This document shows, in pieces, positions 11,232 through 23,600 of a DNA stretch of 64,000 bases. Numbering within the stretch: position 1 is the first letter of the stretch; each line of letters starts with the position of its first letter. The notes beneath the pieces are model-generated. The model had not been told where the DNA came from. It made no database searches and saw only the letters and a list, made by a program, of their open reading frames with translations. The translations under genes and the position numbers were made by a program. The stretch covers positions 1-64,000 of the forward strand of contig QNGE01003534.1 in assembly GCA_008508345.1 (NCBI GenBank). Direction: 5' to 3'. The stretch is from Paragonimus westermani. Lineage: Eukaryota > Platyhelminthes > Trematoda > Plagiorchiida > Troglotrematidae.

Positions 11232-12041
11232 CTACGGACCTTTCCATTTAGGCGGAATTTTTCTTGAGCCTGGGCCACTTTCACCTGTGTTCTGATGGTC
11301 TCGATATTTCACTCTTTCTCCTAGGTTGAACATTCTAGCTTTGCCGAGCTGTTCAGCTGTCGGTTGCTCCTTTATGTGTGCCTGCGATGCTTTCAGATTT
11401 TGTTTTCCTTTTTTGGCAACCAATTCTCTGATGGAATCGCTGCATTGTGGCCATATTCTAATATCTTGATATGCCGGAAGTCGAGGCGTTCTACCGTACG
11501 TCAGTTGAAATGGTGATTTCTTCGTGCTCGCGTGCATTGACACACGCTGGGCCAGTAACACTAATGGTAACGCAGACTTCCAGTCACCTCCCTTGGCTGA
11601 CGGCCATTCTGTGATCGTTCGGTTGTTACCTTCAGTGAGCCCGTTTGTCTGCAGGTGATATGGTGTCGTTCGGATTCGCTTGATTTCCAGCTTTCACATA
11701 TGTGTTCGAAATTCCTCGCTCTCAAAGCATGGTTCTTGATCCGTCAAGATCGTCTTTGGCACACCGTGGTTCGCTACGATATCCTTCATCACCATTTTTC
11801 ATACCGTAGGTACCTTTTGATCCGGAACGTCGGTCATTTCGATCCTATGGGTAACATGTTCTGTCATGACCAGAACGTACTGGTTGCCGTGAGCGTTTGG
11901 TGGGAATGGGCTCATAAGATCGGTCCACCGACCAGAATTCACCAATATCGGAGGCCGGTGTTGGCCATAAGGCTGTTGGGCTCCCTCTTTGTCGCCTTTC
12001 AGTAGCTGACACTGTTGACAGGTGACCACGTAAGCCGTCAC
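11232..12041 (-). pseudogene. gypsy integrase remnant
   Basis: Frame 12041-11799 has YVVTCQQCQLLKGD (second half of the HHCC zinc finger) and NAHGNQYVLVMTEHVTH, the usual D-x-F-xxW start of the catalytic core in mutated form. Frame 11561-11232 has STKKSPFQLTYGRTPRLP and LGERVKYRDHQNT, the end of the core and the C-terminal domain. Frames between them are interrupted. Confidence 0.75.
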
Positions 12042-12180
12042 ATCCTCTTTTATCTTCGGCTAATATGCTCTTTACTGCAGCGGATCGTATGTTCTGGTGT
12101 ATCTGGTGTGTGCCATTGCATGGCAGTTTGCTACCAGTTTCCTCCCAAGTTTTTTCGGGATGACTACCACATGAGAACGG

Positions 12181-12842
12181 CTAACGCCACGCTGCCACGT
12201 TGAGACGCCCGCACTGTTTAAGCCTGATCCTCCATTGAGAAGCGATTATTTTCAGCTTTTCATCCCTAGTGTTTGTTAGGATCCTCACATCTCTTTCCAG
12301 AGCGTCGATCACTTTCCGGAGGGCCTTGTCCGGATGCTGTAGACACACTAGTGTTTGTGGGTCCTGTTCCATTACTAAGTCTTTGACTCCAAAGGTCACT
12401 TTGGGAAGTTCGTCGTTTGCCTGCGATCGAGGAAAAAAATCCGCAATGCAATTTATAAAACCAGGCACATGATTGTTCGTGGAATCACATTCCTGTAAAC
12501 GCCCATCGGGTCAATTTGCCTCTCGGGTTCCTCACAGTCCTCACCCACTCTAGAGGTTTGTGATCCATCTCCACGTGGAACCGTTGACCTAACAAATACG
12601 GCCTCCGCGTGTCAAGTATTCAAACGATTGCCAAACATTCCTTCTCATTGATTGAATACTTATGCTCTGTTGAGGGTCAGGATTGTGCATATTCGACTGG
12701 CATATTCGATTACCCCTTCCTTTTGTTCGAGTACTGTCCCAGTGCCACGGTCACTGGTGTCTGTTGTTGCGATGAACGTCCCTTTTGTATTCGGAAGTTT
12801 CACCGTCAGTTGTTGCTCGTTTATCTCCTGTTGCACTCGCAT
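12181..12842 (-). pseudogene. gypsy RNase H and connection region remnant
   Basis: The minus-strand frame 12842-12660 reads ATTDTSDRGTGTVLEQ and EYASR, the start of a Ty3/gypsy RNase H domain (TDASxxGIGAVLxQ). Frame 12468-12181 has GFINCIADFFPRSQ, matching the xADxLSR segment between RNase H and integrase. Stops separate the pieces. Confidence 0.7.
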
Positions 12843-13112
12843 GAACGCCCTCTGAGCATCTTCGGTCTATTCGAATTGCTTATCTCTTCGAAGGATTTCG
12901 TACAACGACGATGTAATGTAGTGGAAGTTTTTCATGAGCGACCCAATAATCATCTCAACGTGCGCTTAGAATTCGGAGCCATGGCGTTTCTAATTACAGA
13001 TACTTTCTCTGGTAGAGGCCTGATTTTTCATTGACCCACATTGTGTCCCATCAACACGACCGATGACTTTCCGGGTTGTGACTCATCAGTATTGATCCGG
13101 AGTCCTGAGTTC

Positions 13113-13742
13113 CTAATTCGATTCAAGAGGGCATTTAAGTGAGCAGCATGTTCTAATTCTGTTATCGTATATCACAATATCATCCACGTATATCACCACA
13201 TTACCCGGTCGTTTGACCAACTGTGCCATCAGGTGTCGAAATGTGAATGGTGCTCCGTATAAGCCAAATGGCATCCGCTTAAACTGGTACTGTTTTTCTC
13301 CCACCGTGAATGCGGCTTTCTCCTGATTCGTGGGTTTGATTGCTACCTGTCATTATCCGGAACGTAAGTCCAACACTGAACAACTTCCCCCGGTTGCAGT
13401 TTATCGAAGATATCAACGACGGACGGTATTGGTACAACTATGTTCCATGTTACCTCATTCAGCTCTCTAATATCCACGCAAAATTGATCCTCGTTGGACT
13501 TCTTCACCAGGGGGAACAGGCGAGTTGTACGGGCTGTTAGCTTCTTCGATAACATCCTCGTCCAGAATGTTCTGTATTTGCCTTTTCACTTCCTCTGTAA
13601 GATGAACCGGTATCCTGCGTGGTACGTGAGGTCGAAATGTTCCAGTTGTTGGTATTCCATATGCAATCCAGTTGCAGAATCCATACGGATCATCGTCGTT
13701 CGTAAATATCTTCGCGTATTTATCCACCGTGGACTGAAGCAA
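13113..13742 (-). pseudogene. gypsy reverse transcriptase remnant
   Basis: Three overlapping minus-strand frames carry successive RT blocks. The first (13742-13467) has HVPRRIPVHLTEEVKRQI, ILDEDVIEEANSPYNSPV. The second (13555-13343) has FCVDIRELNEVT and PIPSVVDIFDKLQPGE. The third (13304-13113) has FKRMPFGLYGAPFTF and the polymerase box VVIYVDDIVIY. The catalytic YVDD survives, but the frame changes break the protein. Confidence 0.85.
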
Positions 13743-13781
13743 GGGACCGTACAGATGACACTTTTAGCCGTGCATACTTCG

Positions 13782-14115
13782 TTAGCGCTCTCCTGTTGCT
13801 GTCCTGTGAGTATCAGGGGACCATACCTGGTTGACAGCTTTTTCAGCTTCAGGTCGATAAAGGCATCCGTTGCAGCGAGGAAATCGGCTCCAAGAGTCGT
13901 TTGCCTGGTTTCTGAGGACAACGAAACGATGCTTCACGATATGGCTGTCAATACCTACCTCGCATTCTTTCACACCATCAACTAGCAGGTTGTGACCTCC
14001 ATCTCTCCTGGTAATCACAGATGTCGGCTCTACGTTCTGCTTCTCTGTACGAGCAATCAACGAAATAGACGCCCCCCGTATCGAGCAAGCACTGTTTCAC
14101 CTCCCCGTCAACTTC
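13782..14115 (-). pseudogene. gypsy retropepsin remnant
   Basis: CLLDTGG is read on the minus strand near 14095-14070, matching the DTG active-site box of Ty3/gypsy aspartic proteases. A run of G residues right after it changes frame; the next frame continues with SLIARTEKQ, a VKECEVGID beta-strand region and HRFVVLRNQ. Around 13900-13850 the frame shifts again to LGADFLAATDAFIDL, the usual end of the protease (LGxDFL). Two frameshifts make it non-functional. Confidence 0.65.
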
Positions 14116-14227
14116 AAACTTTGTATGTATGACCCCTCTCTCATTCGCTTTCATTACTGGTTGATCAGCCCAACGAAAGGAGCAATCGTTGAACGTTTCA
14201 GTTTTAAACCCCTAAAATCGCTGGTTT

Positions 14228-14724
14228 GGGCAATCCTTCTAATGTCCTTCTTCACCATAGATGAAACAGCTTACCAATGGATTGTTCCTTCGTGATGCTG
14301 TTCTCACTGCAGCTGCATTCACTACCAGTTGCTCCATCGCTTCTTAAATTTCCTCCAGTGTCTTGTCCGTATTGCTCTTCGCATCCACCGAGGCCATGGA
14401 TATAACTCCCAACTCCCGCGTCTCCTTCACAAGCTCATCAAGGTCCATCTGCCGGGTGGCGTGACCAATATGGACTTGGTCGCGAATCGCCATCGGGAGA
14501 CCTTCAATAAACTGCTCCACCAACAACCACCGTCGTTTGCTCATAGCTCGTATGTTCGTTAACACAAAGTACTGAATTGTAAATCGAACGACGAGGGTAT
14601 GCAAAACTCCTTTTGAACAGTACTGATAGTGATGCTCTCCGGAGCACAACAGTGACGACCTAAATGAGCGCTTAACAGAAATCTGATAAGCCATGCAAAC
14701 CTCTTGCGAGAATGCCCTTCCCAA
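14228..14724 (-). pseudogene. gypsy gag remnant with CCHC knuckle relic
   Basis: The minus-strand frame from about 14570 down to 14344 reads WLLVEQFIEGLPMAIRDQV and LDELVKETRELG, typical of the C-terminal part of a Ty3/gypsy Gag capsid. Just downstream (14278-14230) a nucleocapsid zinc knuckle can be read as CFIYGEEGH-stop-KDCP. The second cysteine is Tyr, a stop lies after the His, and one spacer codon is missing, so the knuckle is broken. Confidence 0.6.
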
Positions 14725-15072
14725 AAGAGTACCGCAAATGCAATAGAACTAGATTTCTGTTGATGGGATAGAACTTGTGAACAAATTAGTCTTCTTAACT
14801 CTTAGTTCGAAAACTAACAACATTAGCTGAAACGGAAGTTCCGAAGAACCTATCTGAGTACCGGGAAGCTCACTTTTCCGAGCAAACCAGTAAGTTGAGG
14901 AAAGCATTTGATCGGGGAATGACGAGGCGCTGTTTTACTCTATTCCTGATCTTACTAGCCGTCAACATGATGTTAGTCAGACTAGGTGTGAAAAAGGTGG
15001 GTCATGTAGTTACAACCTACTGCGACAACTTAGAAGACGGGCCCAGCACTTGAGGTACGGTTCAACTGACTT

Positions 15073-15402
15073 GTGCCGACTTATTCAGTCGTTGATGACG
15101 GGCATTATATGGTTAGTTATGATGTTCCTGACGATCCTTCATCGGAGACCGAAGTATCTTTGGAGCTTAACTTACTGCGAGGTAATAAGGCTCCAGGTCC
15201 TGGTCATCTCTCTCCTGCTCGTTTTGAAGATAGTGGTGATAACATGTCTGAATCGACGGCAGTATTTACACCCGTATGGGAGAACATAGGGGTGCTTCAT
15301 GGTACGTGCTTATCAACAATCATTCCCATTTCCAGTAGGCGTTCTACGACATGTGACAACCACAGAAGTTTAAACCGATCTCTGTCCTTGATGAACATTT
15401 AG
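15073..15402 (+). mobile_element. RTE-type LINE reverse transcriptase fragment
   Basis: The plus-strand frame reads EVSLELNLLRGNKAPGPGHL, SPARFEDSGDNMSE, VWENIGV and TIIPISSRRSTTCDNHRS. This follows the RTE blocks RNNKAPGPDxLPxxLFKDGG, VWExExVP and IIPIFKKGxRxxCxNHRGIS. Only the first palm/fingers part remains and no polymerase DD box is present in the piece. Weaker similarity extends upstream to about 15020. Confidence 0.65.
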
Positions 15403-15429
15403 GAAAACATTGCGAAGACGCAAATCATT

Positions 15430-15805
15430 TGGTTTTTTCTTAGCGGCATTTCCTGCACCCTGATCACACATTAACGTGTAATTTATTTCCAACACACAAA
15501 TATTCATGTAGCTGCAGAACTAACCGATGGCTGGGTGCTCGTATCAAGAGGCATGTTTCTAAGTGGTTGGAAACAGCCAGAAACGCCAAGCACCTGTAAA
15601 GAAGCTGTCGGATAGCACCCAACAGCAACAACAAGGCACATAATCTCAACAGGACGTGGGTCAAGGTTTTCGACGTATTCTATTCAGAGCAAACAGAAAC
15701 GCATCCCTCAATTTCCCGCTGCTTTGGCTATTACACGTCGCACTCCTCCCCTTGTGCTCAAAAACAATTCGTGTTGACGCTGCGGCAATCCTGGTGATCA
15801 GCGTT
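15430..15805 (+). mobile_element. Penelope-like element GIY-YIG endonuclease fragment
   Basis: The plus strand reads RTNRWLGARIKRHVSKWL (15512-15565), matching the YIGRTxRxLxxRIxEHxPKWL core of PLE endonucleases. A frameshift sits just before it, so the GIY-YIG strand is out of frame. Further along, frames give FRANRNASLNFPLLWLL and CAQKQFVLTLRQSW, matching the FRVxYRxxRN and LCxQKxxVxxLxLPW end of the domain. It is decayed and 5'-truncated. Confidence 0.6.
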
Positions 15806-15849
15806 ATCATACTTTTCACTTTCATGTCCGTTTATCTAATTCTCTGAAT

Positions 15850-17050
15850 CATGACTTTCGTCCTGTGAAACTTTGACACTGTTTATATGGTCAGAATGTA
15901 CAAAATATTACTCCGGATAATATCACATTGTATGCCTATTCTGGTTGTTTTATTCAAAGCCACAGAGATATTCGCCGTGTCTCTATTGCATCCAGGACAC
16001 TCATGGGTCTTAATGCGGCGACCTGTGAAACACTAAGGGAACTATGGAACAAAAGAGCAATCAGGTTTCCGGTCTGATTGAATGGTATGTCGTTCATATT
16101 CTCACTTTGCGAAAGACATTTAAACACTGCTTTCTCAACCAACAGTATTCTTGGACCTCGATTCTGCTTTTGTTTCGGTTACCCAAAATTCTGTTTGGGA
16201 CCATTCCCATAATAAATTGCGACTCTAACTGGACGCTTGAAGTGAGTATGCTGTGCGTATTCGCAGAAGAAACAAAGTACGTTGAGCAACACGTGTATGC
16301 ATCCTTTCTTCAATGGAAAGTAATTAGAAACTGAGCTCTAAGGGAGCTTCTAAAGTTTGATGTCAGCGACAGCAACGGATTAAGGTGGAGTAGTTGGGCG
16401 CAATTCATTGGTTTGATTATAAACCATTTTAAGAGGTTCAACATGTTTGCAGGTTGTTTCCAAATCCAGCATCCTGTTTTTTAAGAAGCTCTGCTCAGTT
16501 CTATTGGACTACATTCCACTTATAGGTGAATTTTGCATGGTCCCATTTTATTGTTTTCTCCGGCTGTAACCGCGTTGAAATTGCGGTGTTAGCAGGTGAC
16601 TTCTGGAGGAAATGGTAGAATTCCTGTGAGGTTTTTTGTTTGTCAGTGGACTGCATATGCTGAGCAATTTTTTCATTCTTACACTTCATATATAGCTCTT
16701 TGAGATTAGCCGAGACGTTTTTAAACGCTTCGCATTTAGCAACGCATCCATAAACGATGGGAACCAACGAGGAGTTCTGATTTGTCATCTTTACCGATGT
16801 ACGAGTTCAACGTAGGGCACAACTGATTGCATTTTCGAAGAAGTGGTTAGGGCTCGTACAAGAACGTGCTAGATGAAATACATTGTTTTACAACCAAATT
16901 ATAATGTGATGAGGTATGATTGGGTTCACTCAAACGGATAGCAATAGTGTGATAGTAAGACTGAATGCTCGGCATAGAGGCTTTATTCATTTAACAGTTA
17001 GGGCTTATAGGCTAGAAAGTAGAACGTGCTTGTGTTAGGAAAACTTAATT
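15850..17050. other. No recognisable gene
   Basis: Short frames on both strands, the longest about 95 codons, with no family resemblance I can support. Confidence 0.35.
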
Positions 17051-17059
17051 ATCAGGTTT

Positions 17060-17930
17060 AAAAACGGTACAACGTTCGTTGAGGAACTGTTCACTGTATT
17101 CTGATGTGTGCATCACTGAGAAAGTTCCCTTGTCATCTGGGCACTCGGTAATCACTCTCCTATTTAAGGGACACTTGCTCAACTTATGTGCTAACTGCCA
17201 AGGAATTAGTCTGGTTTCAGTTGCTGCCGATCCTGGTGTCCGTTCTGCTTTTTAGGTCATCCGGAAAGCACGACTAGCAGTGTCAGTGGAAGCAAGCTAT
17301 ATTTCTTGTAGACTGGGGATATATTGACCAAGCCCTCATTTTCCATGGGATGCTCGAACATCATATTTCTCAACTACCAACAGTAGTTGTGTTACTGTAC
17401 ATCGTGTCGGTTTCGCTTCTGTTATCTGATATCACATATTGGGGAACGGAGTATTTGCTTTGTACGTACCCATTCTCTTAGTATTGAACATTCAGATCAT
17501 GGGTGACGGACTCGCAAACCTGTTCTATGTTGATGATATCTCTTCTCTTAGAGATTGATCGGACAATCCGAAGTGTGCCATACTTCTCAATAGTTGAGGT
17601 TTCATAATGTCAGGTGTCTTCTTGTACATCGTAGGTGGTGACAGTTTGGATTTTTGTTTTGTTTGCCCTAGGAGCTGGCGGCAGTTTCATGGACGGATCT
17701 ATTACCGTTGAGGCCCAGTTTACTTTTAATTTTACGTGCGGCACCCTTAGCTCTTTTATCACAGTCCCCCCTCCTTTAGAGGATGTACAACGCGATTGTG
17801 CACGGGATACGGCTGTACGACCACGTAACTTGGCTGTTCGTAAACAATATCCGTTGGCTATCTGATTTTTTTTCAGTCGTTGGTTATGGGCATTTTCCGT
17901 ATACAGTGACCGCCACGTGAGAACTGGGGG
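17060..17930 (+). mobile_element. Second RTE-type LINE reverse transcriptase fragment
   Basis: A decayed RTE RT in order along the plus strand: FVEELFTVF near 17080, SVITLLFKG then CANCQGISLVSV (from SVIxPIFKKG and CxNHRGISLVSV) at 17140-17230, DQALIFHGMLEHH near 17325 (from DQIFTLRQILEHR), NLFYVDDISSL near 17520 (from LEYADDIALL), and GAGGSFMDGSI with the RVYxxxVRxxLLYGCETW-like region at 17660-17870. Frameshifts and stops are frequent. It repeats blocks already present at 15073-15402, so it is a separate copy. Confidence 0.6.
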
Positions 17931-18480
17931 AATTATAGCGGCATAAATAATCTCGCTTTTTCACAATTTAGCTTCACTTAAGTGATTAGGATGGGTCGAA
18001 CGCGATTATCCTGCGTCAACCCGGCGTGTTGTTTGAACTGAAAAAGAGCATAGTGGACAACTCATGACAGAGGGAGAGTATGAGGGAATTGGTTTCCGTT
18101 AGGTCTACCCGGCTTCCCGACTAGAACTCAGAAGTTTCAGGGCATCGTTGGCCGAAAACGTCGAAGGCGATGGCTGCAGCCATCAGTCGGTTGGGGGAGT
18201 GTTGTCATGCTTTGATTGTGACTAGATTACAGACAACTAAGCGTAAAAATCACATGGTGTTCACAGGCGACGTGGAAGTATTTTCCTCTTTTGTTGTTTT
18301 TATTTACCTTATCCCACTCTTCCATTTTTATAAACTTTTTTCGTCTAGTGGTGGATTATGTTGACATTGACTTTGTTATCATACTCCTATCTACAGCATA
18401 GCTGGTCCTCCGGTTTACTCTTGTTTTGTTCGCTTCTTGTTTTCGCGTCGTTTGCTACTGTTTATTCCAGCATGTTCCTT

Positions 18481-18554
18481 GTCACCGTTACGGTAATGAG
18501 CGGCTCGGGTCACAGTACCATCTGCCTAGATTCGTGGTCTTCAGGAATAAGTGA
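18481..18554 (+). repeat. Diverged repeat copy A
   Basis: Aligns by eye with 19451-19524 in the same orientation: GTcACcGTTacgGTAA, then a shared CACAGTAyCrT, AGATyCrTGGyC and AAGTGA/AAATGA ends. Family unknown. Confidence 0.4.
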
Positions 18555-19450
18555 GGTGAAAGGAGGGCTGATATGTTTGTTGCCGTGTCTCCTTATATAC
18601 TTACTTTCCAGGGATGTAAGAGTAACAGAATGCCATCACGGACGCAGTACTCATCCTAAGTCGAAGGATCCCACTTGATTCATCTAGTGAGAGCGCGGCT
18701 CAGCCAAGCTCATGTTAGTAAACCGTGGTGAACTCAATTGATCTGTTGCAAGTTAACACACCTTGAGCTTATATTCGATTTTTCGCTCACTGCAACAGTG
18801 CTCTACCTAATTACCCTTCCATACCTGCAGAAAATGAGTACACCCACCAATAAGTTAAGAACTGTCGGTCGCCATCTCCTCTCTCTTGAAATATGGAAGT
18901 ACTGGGTGCTCCTGAATGCTATCATCTTTCGATTGACTTGTGTTTGAAGAAAGAGCATCTAGTGACACTGGTGGTGAAAGAATGCTGCTGTCTTTTACGT
19001 GCCATCTTATTGTCATTTCTGTGTTATTTGCTTACATGATGTGGACAGCCAGCCACTACTTTCCTGAATTTAAACATGCAGATTTCGGTCCTATCCCTTC
19101 TTCTTTTACTTCTCTATCAGGTTTTTTTTGTGGAGCATTAATATATTGCCGTCATTGCTGATTGTGACGTCACCAAGTATGTCACATGCTAGCGAAAAAC
19201 AATGCTACTTCATAGCGTAACTGATGGATTCTCCTGATACCTTTTGGTTCCCGGAACCTTCTCTCCCGGATCACTACGGAAAGACCATTACATGCATCTG
19301 CTCTTCTGAAGAAGGTATAATAAATTATGATCTCATCGAAAGTCGCATGCCACTTGGTGTTGGAAATGTGTCCAGTTTTCATTATTCTGTCTAACTCAAT
19401 TTATCCAGTTTGCTCCTCTTCTCTTTCAGTTTTTTTCCACTCTACTAGTC

Positions 19451-19524
19451 GTTACTGTTGCTGTAACTGACATCCTAAGCCACAGTATCGTTTTGTCAGA
19501 TCCATGGCCATCATGAGTAAATGA
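19451..19524 (+). repeat. Diverged repeat copy B
   Basis: Partner of 18481-18554. Both could be old copies of one transposon or a local duplication upstream of GSKIP. Confidence 0.4.
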
Positions 19525-19860
19525 ATAAACACGGGATCAACTGATTAATATAACATTTTAGGAACACTACTACATCAGGGAATGCGGTTTGTTCTTCGGG
19601 CACTACTGAATATGGCTTCAACATCTCAACCATAAACTGCGTTTTTCATTCTGTAAACCTTACGGGGTCGAACCCCCGTCTTGTTTTGGCCACTGAGAAA
19701 ATTCATACCCGTTTTACATTGTTTGTTTGGTTCAGTCTCATGAATGGTACAAGTTTTGCTAATATCTCCACTGTTCCGCATTAGTTTCAGATTTCTGACT
19801 TTTACACACCGTTCTGTGCTCCCCATTACTTTGGCTGCTTTGTTTCTTCTTCGCTCCAAA

Positions 19861-20093
19861 ATGAACGGGTTTGGCTCCAAGTCGTACTACGATGTTGATG
19901 GGGACAGTAAACTATGCTCAGTGGAGGCTGAGGCAGCTATCAAAGAGGTAGCCTTCGGTGTGAAGGAAATTGTTTCCGCTAGCCCTTCTTTGACATGCAC
20001 CGATTCGCTGGCGTACTTGAATTTGACCACATTAGAGGGGGAGAGAATGTGTGTAGAGATTACTGTGAAAGGGTTCTGCCCAGTCGGACAAGA
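19861..20093 (+). CDS. GSKIP: GSKIP exon 1 (coding)
   Basis: 233 nt from the chosen ATG to the donor GTGAGT at 20094, ending two bases into a Glu codon. The frame runs into a TGA immediately inside the intron, as expected for read-through of a real donor. Confidence 0.87.
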
Positions 20094-20635
20094 GTGAGTC
20101 TCTTTCTATCATCGTCACCATCATCGAGGGTTTGAATTCTTGCGTTTTACATATCTTGCTTCACTTGTGAGTGTTTTTGATTGGTAAACAACCATTGCTG
20201 CGTATATAGATGCCTTTACTATCCTGATACTTAATGTCCACTTGCTTCTCATTTTCATCCATACCATGACCACTGCATAACAATACCCTATGAGTGCAGA
20301 CAGACGCCTTTTATATGGTTAGCCCCAATAACTTACTTCACGTGATTATATCAGAATGCATCGTGTGTTCTTCTGTCATCACCCTCAGAGACAGCCTAAC
20401 ATTGACAACCTACAACAAGTTGTCCACAGTAGCCGTTTCCAGACGATGTCAGAATGAGGTATGCAATCTTTCCATACCAGCACGTGATCTTTCGGCATGT
20501 GTCTGTGTTCATCCATGAGGTCTAGGCAATCGCGAATCAGATGCTGTGTCACATGAACCTTATTGATTTTCAAAAAGCCAACGTTGTTTTCGGTCATTTT
20601 CGTCAAGCATATACACTTATAAGCGACTCATTGGA

Positions 20636-20675
<40 letters not shown>

Positions 20676-23600
20676 NTTGTTGATGCGAAGGCCGTCGCCA
20701 GGCTTTGCAGTTTTTCTTCACTGTGTGTTAACGATGTACTGTCATCTGCGAACAGAAGCATGCGCATCGTTGAGGTATGTAACCGGTTTAGGACGCCGAA
20801 ACATCGGATATTCACCAGGCGCCCGTCCGTTCGGTACTCTACCTCAACGCCATCCGCCGCAGAGTCCTGAAAAGCAACCGTCATCATGGCAGTCAAATAT
20901 AAACTAAATAAGTCGGGGGCTAGAACACAACCCTGTCTCACGCCAGTGACGATGTCGTTGGCCCAGTCCACTTTTAGTTAATCAGTTTAGGTGTGAATCT
21001 TCACGCGCAGTCAAAGTCTGTGTATGTACGCGCAGATATTGGTCTGCTATGTTACCTTTAATTTGGGAGTAAATACATTCCCGGCTAGAGGCTAAAATCT
21101 TTTGTGGTTCTCTGTGGGTTTGCATGTCGTTGCGTTCCGTACTACATGTTTGCGATTCGTACATCTTAAATTTGTGAGTTAACCATTTTTAGTTTCGTTG
21201 ACCATCCGGGTTGCAGCAAGTTCTGGGCTCTTCTGCCGCCCAGCATGTGGTGGGTGTTCTTGTTGGTGCTTGACAAGAATTTTCGGGTTTCCTCGAATTT
21301 TCTGCCCTACTGTTAGCACGTAATCAGGTATTTATCCGAATTGAAGCTTCAAATTATCGTTGACCCAGGTTAAATGTCTGAGGGAATTGCAATGTCGGAG
21401 GCTCTCCACAAACTGAGTTTGCCTCGAAAAATGGAAAATATAGGGTCTATAAAAGAATCAGTCATTCTTTCATGCTTGTGGACAACCCTTTTAAGAAACA
21501 TCAGGTGTCGAGTAGCGACTGTTTGTTGTCTCCTACTTGGAAGACGCAAACAGTCGGAGGGTTCAGCTTCTTTAATGAACGTGTCGCACTCTGAGATTCG
21601 TGTGTGATCCTGAAACTGACAGATGGTAGCGCCTTTGGTAATAATCTGCATCAGAGTGATCTCTGGTCGTCTCCTGAAAACATCCATAGCGATGAGAAAG
21701 TTCTGTCTCTGATTCAGTCCCGAGAAATCCAAGTGAATTTTGGACCAAGGCGATGCCGGTCTTGCCCACCATTGTAGTGGAGTCGTCGGAGGCGTCTTAG
21801 ACACAAACGCACAGTTGCAACAAGGGCGTACCCGTTGTTCTAGTTTCTTGTACACCCTCGGCAAATAGACAGTTGTGTACTGATACTCCATGTTCTGGTC
21901 TCAACAGCTGGTTCGTAGGCACTCGAACTCGATACGTGTTGGGAAGGAACGCGTTGCAATGGCTGACGGGACCAATAAAAGAACGAATAGTTGCCTGGAT
22001 GTTATCGGGATCAGAAAGACGGTGGTTGTAATCGAAGACGAACTCCAGGTATTTGATTGTAAGCATAAAAAGTTGACATTTCTCTTGACGAATGTGGAAT
22101 CCTCACCTGTCGATCCGGCTGGGTACCTGATTTGACGTTTCACTACCTCGTTTTCATCGGTACCCGTCGCGTCCATATTACCCAGATAAATAGCTACACC
22201 CTGGACGTCTGTCAACATCGTGTCCGTTGTCTTTTGGCAGACCGCCAGCACAACTCCAACGTCAGACAGTAAACGTATGTACTGGAACAGTGTGTGGTGG
22301 GTACTGATCGTCAACAACTCCTTGCGGCATGATGTAACTTCAATTTGCAGATAGGCGTACACCAGGCCTGGTCTGTCAGAGCATCACCCTTCGTTCAACT
22401 TGGTGTATGAATCTTCCGGCATACGAAGAAGATATTGATCATCCAGCGCAGCGTTACGGTCGGTGAAGAACTCAGCGCAATTCGCAACTTTTTGTTTGAT
22501 TTCCTGTCGACAGCGGGCAGTGTAGCTTACTCAACGTAGTTGATTGGTTGGCTTGTTGTAGGTGATCCAATTCCTGGTCGACGGTGACCAGTAATCGAGA
22601 CGATCTTGGAAAATTGCTACGAATTTCTGTTGGGGGACATGGACATGTTTATCAGGTACCTGGAGCGGTATGTCACCACCATTATCGATAACAAAAATAT
22701 TGTGGCACAGCTCGTCCGGCGAATGCCCCGTCTGTTTAGGGTCGTTCATCCAGTGTAGGCTTAACAGATCCACGTTCACTGGTTTGGTCGGACAACACAA
22801 CTTCTTTCGAACAGCGTGTCCTAATAAGAGGCGAAAAGTGCCACGGGATGCAATCTTGACCGTCTTGATGGTTGTCAGTACCGCTGATGTGCTAATGAGC
22901 TCCCAGGTACGCTTAAAATGAAGCGAAATGTCAGAGACTGTGTCAAGCTGCAAGTGCACCTGTGTATCCTTACTACTAATGGCGACTATTTATCGCCGTT
23001 AAGGCTGCCACAAGACTATTACGGTTTGCCCAAAAGTCGAGGGAAGACCCATATCCAATGCTTTCGGAAAGAAGAATGAGACCATTAGGATACAGTGTGA
23101 CGAAGCGAATGTTTAGAAGAAGGATGCGGACAAAATTACCGGTGGCATCTGAGCTGTTACGCTACGACATATTAGACGAGTCAAATGTTCAGTAGGTCCT
23201 ACACCGACGCAGAATACAACAAAAATGTGTCATCATCACGGGGCTCAGAAACTTAAAAGTTTTAAACTAGGAGATAAAGTGTGGACCCATTGTGTCCTTG
23301 AGAACCCGAGATAGTGGACACATGGTGTGGTGGTCAGTGATCGCAGGCATGAATCATAGGGTATTAATGTGGATGGGGTGGTAAATAGCAGAAATCGTGT
23401 GTATTTGACAGAGCGGACTTGGCCTGAACAAGAGACCCACGAGGAGTCATCAAGAACGAGAAGTGGACGAACTTATCGAAAAAGAAGGGATGTAATGAGT
23501 TTGAACTGGAGCGGTTTCTTGACTGGAGAAAATTCAGCCAATCGGTGTTCTTACACAAGCTGCTACGGAGGGAATTATGGTCAGACTCGCGCCAACCAAT

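Larger units (their letters stand above)
11232..14724 (-). mobile_element. Decayed Ty3/gypsy LTR retrotransposon, internal region
   Basis: On the minus strand the order gag - protease - reverse transcriptase - RNase H - integrase is preserved over about 3.5 kb, the Ty3/gypsy order. Each domain is in short frames separated by stops and frameshifts, so no polyprotein can be made. LTRs were not identified. The domain pieces are listed separately. Confidence 0.85.

Noticed and set aside
18358..18678. Hydrophobic 106-codon frame that could be a membrane protein
   Set aside because: T-rich DNA gives hydrophobic translations by composition, and part of it is the diverged repeat 18481-18554.
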